Position numbers and translations under genes: made by a program. 64,000 nt of DNA from Flagellimonas sp. S3867. GTDB taxonomy: Bacteria > Bacteroidota > Bacteroidia > Flavobacteriales > Flavobacteriaceae. Numbering within the stretch: position 1 is the first letter of the stretch; each line of letters opens with the position of its first letter. Below are positions 44,143 through 53,249 of this stretch, piece after piece. Below the pieces are notes generated by a model. The model was not told where the DNA came from, ran no database searches, and saw nothing but the letters and a program-made list of their open reading frames with translations. Where the stretch lies: contig NZ_JACVMN010000003.1 in the NCBI RefSeq assembly GCF_014698935.1, positions 490,590 through 554,589 on the forward strand, written 5' to 3'.

Positions 44143-45459
44143 ATGAAACTAAAATTGGCACTTCACTGGAGAATTTTGATAGGAATGGCTTTGGGTGTTT
44201 TAATGGGGCTAATACTATCCAACTTTGATTGGGGCAAGGGATTTGTGCAAGATTGGATAAAACCCTTTGGTAAAATATTTATCAACGCCCTAAAGCTTAT
44301 TGCCATCCCCCTCATTTTGGCAGCATTGATCAAAGGTGTTTCCGATTTAAAGGATATTTCAAAACTTTCCAAAATGGGAGGTAGGACTATCGGTATTTAT
44401 CTAACAACTACCATTATGGCGGTGAGTATCGGGCTCTTTCTTGTAAATTTAATAAAACCTGGGTCCTCAATCAGTGAATCTACCCGCACGGAAATGGTCT
44501 CAAATTATTCCCAGAGCACTGAGACCTATAAAGAAACAGCAAAGCAGCAAAAAGAAGCTGGCCCGTTAAAGCCCTTGGAAGATTTGGTCACCGATAACAT
44601 TTTTGCCTCGGCCACAAGCAACAGAAATATGCTGCAGGTAATTTTCTTCGCCATTTTTTTTGGCATTGGGTTGATCTTGATTCCCGAAGAAACCGGACGC
44701 ACCGTAAAACACTTTTTTGACGGCTTCAACGAGGTAATTCTAAAAATGGTGGATCTTATTATGCTGGCTGCGCCTTATGGCGTTTTTGCACTTTTGGCCG
44801 CTATTGTGGTGGAAGCGCCTAGTGCCGATTTGTTCAAGGCATTGGGGTGGTACTCCACTACCGTTGTTATTGGCTTGTTGGTGATGATCGCCATTTACAC
44901 ATTGCTCGTATTTATTTTCACGAAGCGGACACCACGGTTTTTTATTAACGGAATTTCACCTGCCCAACTTTTGGCATTTTCAACCAGTTCCAGTGCTGCA
45001 ACATTGCCGGTGACCATGGAAAGGGTTACTGAACATCTTGGGGTAGAAGAGGAAGCAGCAAGTTTTGTATTGCCTATTGGTGCCACTATAAATATGGATG
45101 GAACAAGTCTATATCAAGCCGTGGCCGCGGTATTTATTGCCCAAGCATTTGGTATGGATCTCGATTTTTCAACCCAATTGGGTATCATTGCCACTGCAAC
45201 ACTGGCCTCTATTGGTTCTGCTGCGGTCCCTGGAGCTGGAATGGTAATGTTAGTGGGAGTCATGGGCTATGCCGGGATTCCTGAAGCTGGCCTTGCACTT
45301 ATTTTCGCGGTGGACAGACCTCTGGATATGCTTCGGACATCAGTCAATGTTACCGGAGACGGTGCTGTTTCCATGTTGGTTGCCAAATCCGTTGGTAAAT
45401 TGGGCGAACCCCATGTTAAAAATTGGGACGACAACTATCCATTGAACAAAGTAGAATAA
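44143..45459 (+). CDS. Dicarboxylate/amino acid:cation symporter (GltP/EAAT family)
   Basis: 438 residues with eight predicted spans and two re-entrant loops. The serine-rich first loop AFSTSSSAATLPVT and the second-loop motif ATINMDGTSLYQ are the substrate- and Na+-binding signatures of the family. It imports glutamate, aspartate or C4-dicarboxylates with Na+ or H+. In this operon it is the natural inner-membrane entry for glutamate-like products released by the exported peptidases, deacylase and racemase. Confidence 0.95.
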   Translation: MKLKLALHWRILIGMALGVLMGLILSNFDWGKGFVQDWIKPFGKIFINALKLIAIPLILAALIKGVSDLKDISKLSKMGGRTIGIYLTTTIMAVSIGLFLVNLIKPGSSISESTRTEMVSNYSQSTETYKETAKQQKEAGPLKPLEDLVTDNIFASATSNRNMLQVIFFAIFFGIGLILIPEETGRTVKHFFDGFNEVILKMVDLIMLAAPYGVFALLAAIVVEAPSADLFKALGWYSTTVVIGLLVMIAIYTLLVFIFTKRTPRFFINGISPAQLLAFSTSSSAATLPVTMERVTEHLGVEEEAASFVLPIGATINMDGTSLYQAVAAVFIAQAFGMDLDFSTQLGIIATATLASIGSAAVPGAGMVMLVGVMGYAGIPEAGLALIFAVDRPLDMLRTSVNVTGDGAVSMLVAKSVGKLGEPHVKNWDDNYPLNKVE

Positions 45460-45476
45460 TTGAGAAAAACCAAACT

Positions 45477-46733
45477 ATGAAAAATTTAAACATCAAAAAT
45501 AATCAAGTAACAAAGTCCTTTTTGCTGTTTGCGACAGTTTTGCTGCTGATTCATTGTACAACGCCGAAAAAGGTGAAATTCAAAGATCCAGTGGATACCA
45601 AGGACAAACAAATCACCTATCAGGCTAAAAAAACATACCAATTTGAGAAATTGGGAGTGTGGGTGAGCAATGAATTTGAAGGTGCCCATCTCAATGGGGC
45701 ATCACAAATTAACGATAGTATCATAGTATTAAAATTTAATCCTGAAAACATACCGATTAACAAAAGCCCATACTACGCATTTAAAACTTGGTCAGATACT
45801 CCAAAACAAATCTATTTTGGTTTTGATTACCCTGAAGGATTTGAACATCGATACAAACCCAAACAAAAACTAAATGGAAATTGGTCCATTGTCGACTCTT
45901 TAGATTTAATCGAATTGGACGAAAGACTATTATTAAAACTGAAAGTTGACAAAGAACCCCGAATCATTGCTGCCCAAGAAATCAATGCCTCTGAGAATGT
46001 AAGACAATGGTATCTTCAAAATATCGTGGCATCCAATGATTTTGTTAGGGTGAAAAGTGTTGGCAACACAAAGTTGGGTAAGGATATGCCAGTATTGGAT
46101 ATTTATAATGGTAATCCCGAAGGGAAGCCCATAATTGTTTTGCTCACGAGGCAACACCCTCCAGAAGTAACGGGCTATTTTGCGTTTCAGAACTTTCTAA
46201 AAACTATAGTAGATCAGTCCGAACTTTCAATCAAGTTTCTGAATCATTACAGAGTGCTGGCCTTTCCGATTTTAAACCCCGATGGTGTTGATTTGGGCCA
46301 TTGGAGGCACAATGCGAATGGTATTGACCTTAATCGAGATTGGTCAAAATATCGCCAACCTGAAGTAAAGAATGTGGTTTCTTTCATTACCAACACCAGC
46401 AAAGAGGACAATGGTAAGATTGTTTTGGGCCTAGACTTTCATTCAACATACGAAGATGTTTTCTATACCAATGAAACCAGAGCCGGTACAACCTTGCCAA
46501 ATTTTATTGATGATTGGTTTCTGTTGTTAGAGAAAAATATTGAAGGGTACAAAGTCAATGAGAAAGATTCCAACAGCAATAAACCTGTCTCTAAAGGATG
46601 GTTTTTATATGGACAAAATGCTACAGGAATCACCTATGAAATTGGTGACCATACCCCAAAAGAACGAATTGTTCAGATAGGGTCGACCTCGGCCAAAGCA
46701 ATGATGGAGGTACTTTTAAAGGAAAATCTTTGA
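45477..46733 (+). CDS. M14-family zinc carboxypeptidase lipoprotein, copy 2
   Basis: 418 residues from the chosen start MKNLNIKNNQ, which places the lipobox (LLLIHC, Cys27) correctly; the upstream Met at 45423 lies inside the symporter gene. The same motifs occur as in the gene at 38502: TRQHPPEVTGY, NPDGVDLGHWRHNANGIDLNRDW, GLDFHSTYED and GITYEIGDH. N-terminal regions differ, so the two peptidases may take different substrates or cut positions. Last gene of the locus; it converges on the second sulfite-dehydrogenase cytochrome gene with only 16 bases between. Confidence 0.92.
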   Translation: MKNLNIKNNQVTKSFLLFATVLLLIHCTTPKKVKFKDPVDTKDKQITYQAKKTYQFEKLGVWVSNEFEGAHLNGASQINDSIIVLKFNPENIPINKSPYYAFKTWSDTPKQIYFGFDYPEGFEHRYKPKQKLNGNWSIVDSLDLIELDERLLLKLKVDKEPRIIAAQEINASENVRQWYLQNIVASNDFVRVKSVGNTKLGKDMPVLDIYNGNPEGKPIIVLLTRQHPPEVTGYFAFQNFLKTIVDQSELSIKFLNHYRVLAFPILNPDGVDLGHWRHNANGIDLNRDWSKYRQPEVKNVVSFITNTSKEDNGKIVLGLDFHSTYEDVFYTNETRAGTTLPNFIDDWFLLLEKNIEGYKVNEKDSNSNKPVSKGWFLYGQNATGITYEIGDHTPKERIVQIGSTSAKAMMEVLLKENL

Positions 46734-46749
46734 TATTGGACCAAAGGAT

Positions 46750-47235
46750 TTACTCTTCTAGATCATACCATTCAACATCACTGAGATTTTGTCGTCTACC
46801 ACCTTTTTTAGGTGCATAATTGGTTGCTAAATAGGAAAGGATAGCTTCTTCGTTTTGACCGAGATCCCATAAATTTTGGGTTTCCTGCATCCATCGAATT
46901 GTGGCGGACCACTGTTCTTTGCTCATTCGGTTTTGGGTTACCAATTTGGCTGAATGACAGCTTGTACAATTGTTCACAACCTGCATAAGGCCTTCTGCCT
47001 CAATAAATCCGGTTCGTACATGGATGCCATTTTCAATTTTGTCAAAGTCCGATTCTTCTTGTTTTGAAATAGAGATATAAGTGTTGTCTGAATTATTATT
47101 TTTGAATGCTGAAAGCGAAGGGTCAACCATCAGATACACCAATAACCCGGCAATTACCAGAAAAACAAAAAACACTACATACATCAGTTTAAATACTTCC
47201 GAAGCACTTTTTCTAAATTTTTCGGGGCTTTCCAT
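46750..47235 (-). CDS. Membrane-anchored monohaem cytochrome c, sulfite dehydrogenase partner, copy 2
   Basis: 161 residues, one N-terminal membrane anchor (about 17-37) and a c-type haem motif C90-T-S-C93-H94. The haem-domain region from DFDKIENGIHVRTG to the C-terminal EWYDLEE is very close to the protein at 4881, while the linker after the anchor differs. It overlaps the end of the sulfite dehydrogenase gene by one base. Likely the electron acceptor of that enzyme. Confidence 0.9.
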   Translation of the reverse strand: MESPEKFRKSASEVFKLMYVVFFVFLVIAGLLVYLMVDPSLSAFKNNNSDNTYISISKQEESDFDKIENGIHVRTGFIEAEGLMQVVNNCTSCHSAKLVTQNRMSKEQWSATIRWMQETQNLWDLGQNEEAILSYLATNYAPKKGGRRQNLSDVEWYDLEE

Positions 47236-48455
47236 TAACTGACTTTTATAGCAATCCTATGACAAGCGTTGTTTAGATAACCCTTCGGGTTCCAACCTGG
47301 CAATACCATTGGTTGCGAAACTTCCATGGAATCTGTTGCTCTGGACCAGACTTCGTAATAGCCTTTTTTTGGAAACCTAACAGACGCGGCAAAGTGTTGC
47401 CAAGCGAGTCTATTGACAGAGTTTTTCAATGAACAACTTTTCCAAGTGCTGCCAAAATCAATTGAATATTCCACTTTGGTGACGTTTAATTCACCAGCCC
47501 AGGCATGACCTCTTATCTCCAAGGATTTTCCTTCAGGGACGACCGCACCGCTTTTAGGATAGGTTATCAGAGATTTGACCGGCATGGATTCAATGATGCA
47601 CATGTCCTCATCCGCTACTTTATCCCCAGGAGCAACAGGTTCGCAAGGTACGCGATATGCTGTTCCGGTCATTTTTGTACCATCATGAACTTTGTTTCGT
47701 ACACTAATGCCTTTCAGCCATTTTCCAGAGGCCGAAGCAGGCCACCCTCCCACAATTAACCGAAGCGGAAATCCATGGGCCAAGGGAATGTCTTCACCAT
47801 TCATTTTGAAAGCCAACAAGGTTTCATCCTGAAATGCTTTGGACATAGGAACACCTCTCGAAATAGGTTCTTTGTTTGGGTCACCACTCAAATGTGTATC
47901 GGCCGCATGGTACCCGATATACACCGCATCATCTCCTATGCCAATATCATTCAAAACATCCCTAAGTCGAACCCCGGTCCATTCAGCACATGAAACAGCT
48001 CCAACGGTCCATTGGTTTCCTTTGGCCGGAGGGTCAAATTCACTTCTGCCGTTTCCGCCACATTCCAAAGTAAGTTGATATGTATACTGTTTGAACTTCG
48101 ATTTAAGCTCTTTAAGCGTATATGTTTTCTTTTCAGCTACAGATTCACCATCAAAAGTAAGCGTCCAGTCATCAACCAAAATATTCGTTGGGATTATACC
48201 ATTGTTACGGATAAACATGTATTTGTTCGGAGTGATTTTATCATCCAACAAATGCGCCTGGGCTTCAATATTCCATGGTTTGTCATTCAACAAAACCATT
48301 TGACTGTCTTTGTTGAACAGTTTGAATGGATCAGGATCTTGCAATCCTAAAAGTGTATAGCCCGAGGGCAGGTTTTTTCCGTAGACTATTTCTGTTGCTA
48401 GAAGGGTCGATAAGGTGATTAGAGCTCCTTTTTTAACAAATTTGCGTCGTTGCAT
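47235..48455 (-). CDS. Sulfite dehydrogenase molybdopterin subunit (SoxC/SorA-like), copy 2
   Basis: 406 residues, aligning without visible gaps to the protein at 5369; by eye about three quarters or more of positions are the same. It has the twin-arginine-like start MQRRKFVKKGAL, Mo-ligand Cys132 in LECGGNGRSEF, and the same C-terminal segment GWNPKGYLNNACHRIAIKV. The rhodanese and desaturase genes of the first locus are absent here, and the upstream gap lacks the TGA-N6-TCA box seen there, so the two copies are probably expressed under different conditions. Confidence 0.93.
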   Translation of the reverse strand: MQRRKFVKKGALITLSTLLATEIVYGKNLPSGYTLLGLQDPDPFKLFNKDSQMVLLNDKPWNIEAQAHLLDDKITPNKYMFIRNNGIIPTNILVDDWTLTFDGESVAEKKTYTLKELKSKFKQYTYQLTLECGGNGRSEFDPPAKGNQWTVGAVSCAEWTGVRLRDVLNDIGIGDDAVYIGYHAADTHLSGDPNKEPISRGVPMSKAFQDETLLAFKMNGEDIPLAHGFPLRLIVGGWPASASGKWLKGISVRNKVHDGTKMTGTAYRVPCEPVAPGDKVADEDMCIIESMPVKSLITYPKSGAVVPEGKSLEIRGHAWAGELNVTKVEYSIDFGSTWKSCSLKNSVNRLAWQHFAASVRFPKKGYYEVWSRATDSMEVSQPMVLPGWNPKGYLNNACHRIAIKVS

Positions 48456-48552
48456 TATCTCATTGATTATGGATAGGACTTATAAATAGGTTTTGGAGTC
48501 AAGGTATATAGAAAAAACACAATTATTGCAAAATCTGAATATAATTATCATT

Positions 48553-48560
48553 TACCTTTG
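48553..48560 (+). promoter_or_regulatory. Possible -7 element for the FGE-like gene
   Basis: tacctttg at 48553-48560 matches the Bacteroidota -7 consensus TAnnTTTG exactly, 35 bases before the start codon. The nearest upstream ttg (48526-48528) is 24 bases away, a little further than the usual 19-21, so the -33 half is uncertain. Confidence 0.3.
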
Positions 48561-48595
48561 GTGTCCTTTATTACGAAATTAACGTAACTAAATAT

Positions 48596-49729
48596 ATGGC
48601 GATAAATTGTTTTTTTAAACCAACTATTCTGTTAATGCTTTTGGCTATGTTGACATCCTGTGGGGATAAAAAAAGTACGCCTACGCAAAATGAGAGTGCT
48701 GTCACAGTACCAAAAACAAAGGAAATAGATACCTCTAATTTGATTAAGACGATGCCTTCCGACATTGAGGTTCCAGAAGGTATGGTCTGGATTCCTGGGG
48801 GTACTTTTAAACAGGGTGCGGTACCTCAGGACAATGAGGCCATGCACCATGAAAAACCGGCACACGAGGTTGCGGTGGATGGTTTTTTTATGGATACGAC
48901 TTTAGTGACCAATGCAAAATTTTCCAAATTCGTCAAGGAAACCAGTTATGTTACCGTGGCCGAACGTATTCCGGATTGGGAGGAACTTAAAGCACAGCTT
49001 CCCGAAGGAACTCCCAAACCACCAGATTCAATATTACAGCCAGGGTCCTTGGTTTTCAAAAAAACGAAATCATCCGTTCCTAATTTATACGATTTTTCCC
49101 AATGGTGGACCTGGGCTATTGGAGCAAGTTGGAAACACCCTGAGGGCCCAGGAAGTTCCATTAAGGGAAAAGATAATCATCCTGCGGTCCATATCTCCCA
49201 TGAAGATGCCTTGGCTTATTGTAAATGGGCCAATCGAAGACTGCCCACCGAAGCAGAATGGGAATATGCCGCACGTGCAGGGAACTCCAACACCACCTAT
49301 TTTTGGGGGAACGATGTTGCAGAATTATCCAAATTTGCCAATACCTGGGAAGGAGAATTTCCTGTTGAGAATACCAAAGTCGATGGTTTTGAGGGAAGCT
49401 CGCCGGTAGGGACTTTTCCCGCCAATGATTTTGAACTTTATGATATGTCAGGGAATGTTTGGGAGTGGACCAATGATTGGTATAATCCAAAATACTATCA
49501 AGAACTTTTGATAAAAGGAATTGTGCGTAACCCTGTAGGAGCAGCACAACCCTACAACCCAACCAACCCTTATGCTAAAGAAAAAGTGATTCGGGGAGGA
49601 TCGTTTTTGTGTAGCGATTCTTATTGTGCTAGCTATCGCATTTCAGCAAGAATGGCATCTACAATGGATTCTTCCATGGGACATTTGGGGTTCCGAACTG
49701 TAGTAAGTACGGATATGCTTTCAAAATAA
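48596..49729 (+). CDS. Formylglycine-generating-enzyme family lipoprotein (SUMF1 type)
   Basis: 377 residues with lipobox AMLTSC (about Cys22). The FGE-sulfatase domain starts at VPEGMVWIPGGTFKQG and contains AYCKWANRRLPTEAEWEYAARAG and DMSGNVWEWTNDWY. Near the C-terminus FLCSDSYCASYRISAR keeps both cysteines of the copper-binding active site in the CxxxxCxxYRxxAR arrangement of true formylglycine-generating enzymes. Those convert a sulfatase Cys to formylglycine. No sulfatase gene is in the window. A lipoprotein signal suggests action outside the cytoplasm. It is divergent from the second sulfite dehydrogenase. Confidence 0.9.
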   Translation: MAINCFFKPTILLMLLAMLTSCGDKKSTPTQNESAVTVPKTKEIDTSNLIKTMPSDIEVPEGMVWIPGGTFKQGAVPQDNEAMHHEKPAHEVAVDGFFMDTTLVTNAKFSKFVKETSYVTVAERIPDWEELKAQLPEGTPKPPDSILQPGSLVFKKTKSSVPNLYDFSQWWTWAIGASWKHPEGPGSSIKGKDNHPAVHISHEDALAYCKWANRRLPTEAEWEYAARAGNSNTTYFWGNDVAELSKFANTWEGEFPVENTKVDGFEGSSPVGTFPANDFELYDMSGNVWEWTNDWYNPKYYQELLIKGIVRNPVGAAQPYNPTNPYAKEKVIRGGSFLCSDSYCASYRISARMASTMDSSMGHLGFRTVVSTDMLSK

Positions 49730-49808
49730 TTGTATTTAAAGTTTGAATAAATACATTTGTCTACATTTTTCAAATCATTGATAACCGTTAAACCTATCCT
49801 TATAAATA

Positions 49809-51395
49809 ATGGAATTGACTGGTAAGAATATAATGGGATCCACTAGCTCAGCTAAAGGAGAAACCCTTTTTTATGCGAGTAACCCTTCCACAGGGCAACA
49901 ATTGAATACCCCATATCACGAAGCAACCCTGCAAGAAGTGGATGAAGCCATAACACTTGCTGAAGTGGCATTTACAGAATACAGAGAGAAAACAGGCTCC
50001 GAAAAGGCAGCTTTTTTAGAAACCGTAGCGGATGAATTGGCCGCTTTGGAACAAGAAATTGTTGGAATCGGCTCGCAAGAAACGGGATTGCCTGTAGGTA
50101 GGTTAACCGGAGAATTGGGTCGAACCACTGGTCAGTTGAAATTGTTTGCATCCTTGTTAAGGGATGGTTCTTGGGTAGATGCCAGAATTGATACGGCCGA
50201 TTCGAACAGAAAGCCGGTTCCAAAACCAGATACCCGACAAATGCAGATTGCCTTGGGCCCTGTTGGAGTTTTTGGAGCGAGCAATTTTCCCTTGGCCTTT
50301 TCTGCTGCTGGTGGGGATACGGCTTCGGCGTTGGCCGCAGGCTGTACTGTGGTGGTAAAAGCACACCCGGCCCACCCTGGTACTTCCGAACTTGTCGGGA
50401 ATGCAATTATCAACGCAGCTAAAAAAAGTAATATGCCCAATGGGGTATTTTCCATGGTTCATGGAGCTTCAATAGCAGTAGGGCAAGCAATTGTTCGTCA
50501 CCCATTAATTAAAGCCATAGGATTCACAGGATCTTTTAGAGGAGGAAAATCCTTATTCGACGAAGCGGCCAGACGAGATGAACCGATTCCGGTTTATGCC
50601 GAAATGGGAAGTACCAACCCTGTTTTTGTACTGCCGGGTGCTTTAAAAGAAAATCATGAAGCATTGGCCACAGGCTTGTCCGGTTCCGTGCAATTAGGTG
50701 TTGGGCAGTTCTGTACCAATCCTGGTTTGACCATTGTCCCTGAACAAGAGGAAGGCAATCTGTTTGAAAATGTGCTTAAGGAGAGCATTTCTAATGCTGA
50801 ATCCGCAACAATGCTTACCGATTCCATACAAAGAGCATACAATTCAGGACTTGAAAAATTAAGGTCAAAAGAAGCTGTTGATTCTATTTCCTATGGAAAA
50901 AAGGGTGAACAACAAGCGCAAGGTATTCCAGAAGTTCTTTCTGTGTCTGCTAATGACTTCCTATCTGATAAAGATTTGGAAGAAGAAGTTTTTGGTCCAT
51001 CCACATTATTGGTAAGAACCCAGGATAAAGCTGAAATGGTAAAAATTGCCAAAGGGCTAAATGGACACCTAACGGCTACAGTTCAAGGTACCGAAACCGA
51101 TTTGGTAGAGCACGCCGATTTGCTTAAAATTTTGGAACGAAAAGTGGGGAGATTGCTCATCAATGGATTCCCGACAGGAGTGGAGGTATGTCATTCTATG
51201 GTGCATGGCGGACCTTTTCCAGCAACTTCAGATTCCAGAATGACCTCTGTAGGAACTGCGGCCATTACCAGGTTTACAAGACCCATTTGCTATCAAAATT
51301 ACCCGGATACATTACTTCCAGATGAATTGAAAACAGATAATCCATTGAATATCTTAAGATTGGAAAATGGAGCATATGTACTTCCCGATAAATGA
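49809..51395 (+). CDS. Aldehyde dehydrogenase, alpha-ketoglutaric semialdehyde type
   Basis: 528 residues, longer than the usual ~490 as is normal for this branch. The catalytic Glu lies in PVYAEMGSTNPVF and the catalytic Cys in GVGQFCTNPGL; the Rossmann region contains GPVGVFGASNFPLAFS and AIGFTGSFRGGK. Closest in pattern to NAD(P)-dependent 2,5-dioxovalerate (alpha-ketoglutaric semialdehyde) dehydrogenases that yield 2-oxoglutarate in sugar-acid or hydroxyproline degradation. No sugar-acid genes adjoin; a strong terminator separates it from the Rieske genes. Confidence 0.9.
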   Translation: MELTGKNIMGSTSSAKGETLFYASNPSTGQQLNTPYHEATLQEVDEAITLAEVAFTEYREKTGSEKAAFLETVADELAALEQEIVGIGSQETGLPVGRLTGELGRTTGQLKLFASLLRDGSWVDARIDTADSNRKPVPKPDTRQMQIALGPVGVFGASNFPLAFSAAGGDTASALAAGCTVVVKAHPAHPGTSELVGNAIINAAKKSNMPNGVFSMVHGASIAVGQAIVRHPLIKAIGFTGSFRGGKSLFDEAARRDEPIPVYAEMGSTNPVFVLPGALKENHEALATGLSGSVQLGVGQFCTNPGLTIVPEQEEGNLFENVLKESISNAESATMLTDSIQRAYNSGLEKLRSKEAVDSISYGKKGEQQAQGIPEVLSVSANDFLSDKDLEEEVFGPSTLLVRTQDKAEMVKIAKGLNGHLTATVQGTETDLVEHADLLKILERKVGRLLINGFPTGVEVCHSMVHGGPFPATSDSRMTSVGTAAITRFTRPICYQNYPDTLLPDELKTDNPLNILRLENGAYVLPDK

Positions 51396-51440
51396 TATAA
51401 AAAAGAAATTTACTCAAGTAAATCAACTTTTTAAAGTAAG

Positions 51441-51470
51441 AAACCCAAAAACAAAACGTTTTTGGGTTTT
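51441..51470 (+). terminator. Rho-independent terminator after the aldehyde dehydrogenase
   Basis: A perfect 12-bp stem aaacccaaaaac (51441-51452) with gtttttgggttt (51458-51469), a 5-base loop, then T-rich sequence. It isolates the aldehyde dehydrogenase from the operon beginning at 51627. Confidence 0.9.
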
Positions 51471-51626
51471 CTTTTGAGAAAAACTGAGCAATACTTACCA
51501 CAGACGACACATTGCGTGGGTTTTTAGTTGATAATATGGGTATTAGCCCTAACTTACTATTGTAATGCGAATTGAAATTGTTCGACCTAAAAGCTAATTC
51601 AACTAACTCTAAATACTGAACCAACA

Positions 51627-53240
51627 ATGTCACAAAAGCTTATTGAGATTGCCAAAGTTTCTAACCTTGAAGAAAAAAAACCAGCCTACGCACTTGTAAA
51701 AAACACCGATTTAGTCATTATAAAACACGAAACAGGAATATCTGTTTTGTATGGACGCTGCCATCATCGCGGAGCCCTTTTGGCTGATGGACATGTTGAA
51801 GGCCAAAATCTAATTTGCGGAGTTCATGGATGGGATTATAGATATGACACCGGAATCAGTGAATACAACAATAATGAGCAACTACATAAATTTCAAGAAT
51901 ATGTTGATGGGGATTCACTTCAGGTTGATGAGAACGAAATAGCCGCTTTTGAAGGTGAACATCCACAGCCTTTTGATAGGGATGCATATTTGGGTACCTA
52001 TGCCGACACCCATCCCGAAGATACCGAACCGTACACTGGGTATATAAAAGAATTGGCAAGAAATGGATTGAAAAATCTTGGACATCATGGTTTTTCAGCC
52101 TCTATGGGAGTGGATAGAAATACCCTTCCCAAATGGAGTGACATCCAATTTTTACCAGCCCAATTGGCTACAAGACCATTGTTGGACCACGAAGAAGTTG
52201 CCACTAAAGTGACTATTGGACCAAAAGCAAAAAAACCGCTGGTTTTAGATATACCGCTTTTTGTGAGTGATATGAGTTTTGGGGCATTGTCCAGAGAAGC
52301 CAAGATTGCATTATCCAAAGGTGCAGAGATGGCTGGTACCGGAATTTGCTCTGGAGAGGGAGGCATGCTTCCCGAAGAACAAAAAAATAATTCCAGATAC
52401 TTTTACGAATTGGCCTCAGCTCAATTCGGATTTTCATGGGATAAGTTGGATAATGTTCAAGCCTTTCATTTTAAAGGAGGACAAGGAGCCAAAACAGGCA
52501 CCGGAGGACACTTGCCTGGAAATAAAGTGAGCAAGGAAATTGCTGAGGTTCGAGGATTAAAAGAAGGTCAAACGGCTATCAGCCCGGCGACATTTCCCGA
52601 TTTTCATGGCGTAAAGGACTTTAAGTCCTTTGCAGAAAAAGTGCGAGAGCGTACAGGCGGAATCCCGGTTGGATTTAAAATTGCAGCAAGCCATATCGAA
52701 AAAGATATTCAATTTGCGCTGGATGTTGGTGTGGACTATATCATTTTGGATGGAAGAGGAGGAGGGACCGGTTCCGCACCCACCATTCTGCGAGATAACA
52801 TAAACGTACCCACAATTCCCGCTCTGGCTAGAGCTCGAAAATATTTGGATAAAGTAGGAGCAACGGATGTTACCTTGGTAATTACTGGTGGACTACGTAT
52901 TGCCGAAGATTTTTCAAAAGCCATGATGATGGGAGCAGATGCCATTGCGGTTTCCAATTCCGCTATACAAGCGGTAGGTTGCTTGGGCATGCGTGCTTGT
53001 GGCACCAATAATTGTCCCGTGGGTATCGCAACACAAAAAGAGAGTCTTCGCAGCAGACTGATCATTGAAGCTTCTGCCAAACAGCTATACAATTTTTTCA
53101 CTGCTACAAATGATTTGATCAAAGTAGTGGCACGTTCTTGTGGATACGATGATATATCGAAGTTCAACCATGATGACCTCTCTACTTTCAACAAAGAGAT
53201 GCATGAACTTACTGGAATTGATTATGCTGGAATTCGATAA
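51627..53240 (+). CDS. Rieske [2Fe-2S] domain fused to FMN-binding glutamate-synthase-type domain
   Basis: 537 residues. Residues about 5-105 form a Rieske domain with C45-H-H47 and C64-G-V-H67 cluster ligands. Residues about 145-537 are the GltS FMN/iron-sulfur core: PLFVSDMSFGALSREA, the FMN/phosphate segment ILDGRGGGTGSAP, LVITGGLRIAEDFSKAMMMGADA, and the 3Fe-4S cysteines in VGCLGMRACGTNNCPVG. The glutaminase domain of true glutamate synthase is absent. The fusion suggests electrons pass between FMN, 3Fe-4S and the Rieske centre. It is the first gene of a packed run in which two more proteins carry Rieske domains. Confidence 0.93.
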   Translation: MSQKLIEIAKVSNLEEKKPAYALVKNTDLVIIKHETGISVLYGRCHHRGALLADGHVEGQNLICGVHGWDYRYDTGISEYNNNEQLHKFQEYVDGDSLQVDENEIAAFEGEHPQPFDRDAYLGTYADTHPEDTEPYTGYIKELARNGLKNLGHHGFSASMGVDRNTLPKWSDIQFLPAQLATRPLLDHEEVATKVTIGPKAKKPLVLDIPLFVSDMSFGALSREAKIALSKGAEMAGTGICSGEGGMLPEEQKNNSRYFYELASAQFGFSWDKLDNVQAFHFKGGQGAKTGTGGHLPGNKVSKEIAEVRGLKEGQTAISPATFPDFHGVKDFKSFAEKVRERTGGIPVGFKIAASHIEKDIQFALDVGVDYIILDGRGGGTGSAPTILRDNINVPTIPALARARKYLDKVGATDVTLVITGGLRIAEDFSKAMMMGADAIAVSNSAIQAVGCLGMRACGTNNCPVGIATQKESLRSRLIIEASAKQLYNFFTATNDLIKVVARSCGYDDISKFNHDDLSTFNKEMHELTGIDYAGIR

Positions 53241-53249
53241 ATCATAGAT

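Noticed and set aside
45423..45476. Upstream start of the second M14 peptidase
   Set aside because: It lies within the symporter gene and would move the lipoprotein signal 18 residues inward; Met at 45477 restores a normal signal.
17229..48455. A genomic island boundary around the hydantoin and peptide loci
   Set aside because: No integrase, tRNA, attachment repeat or visible change in base composition was found at the edges.
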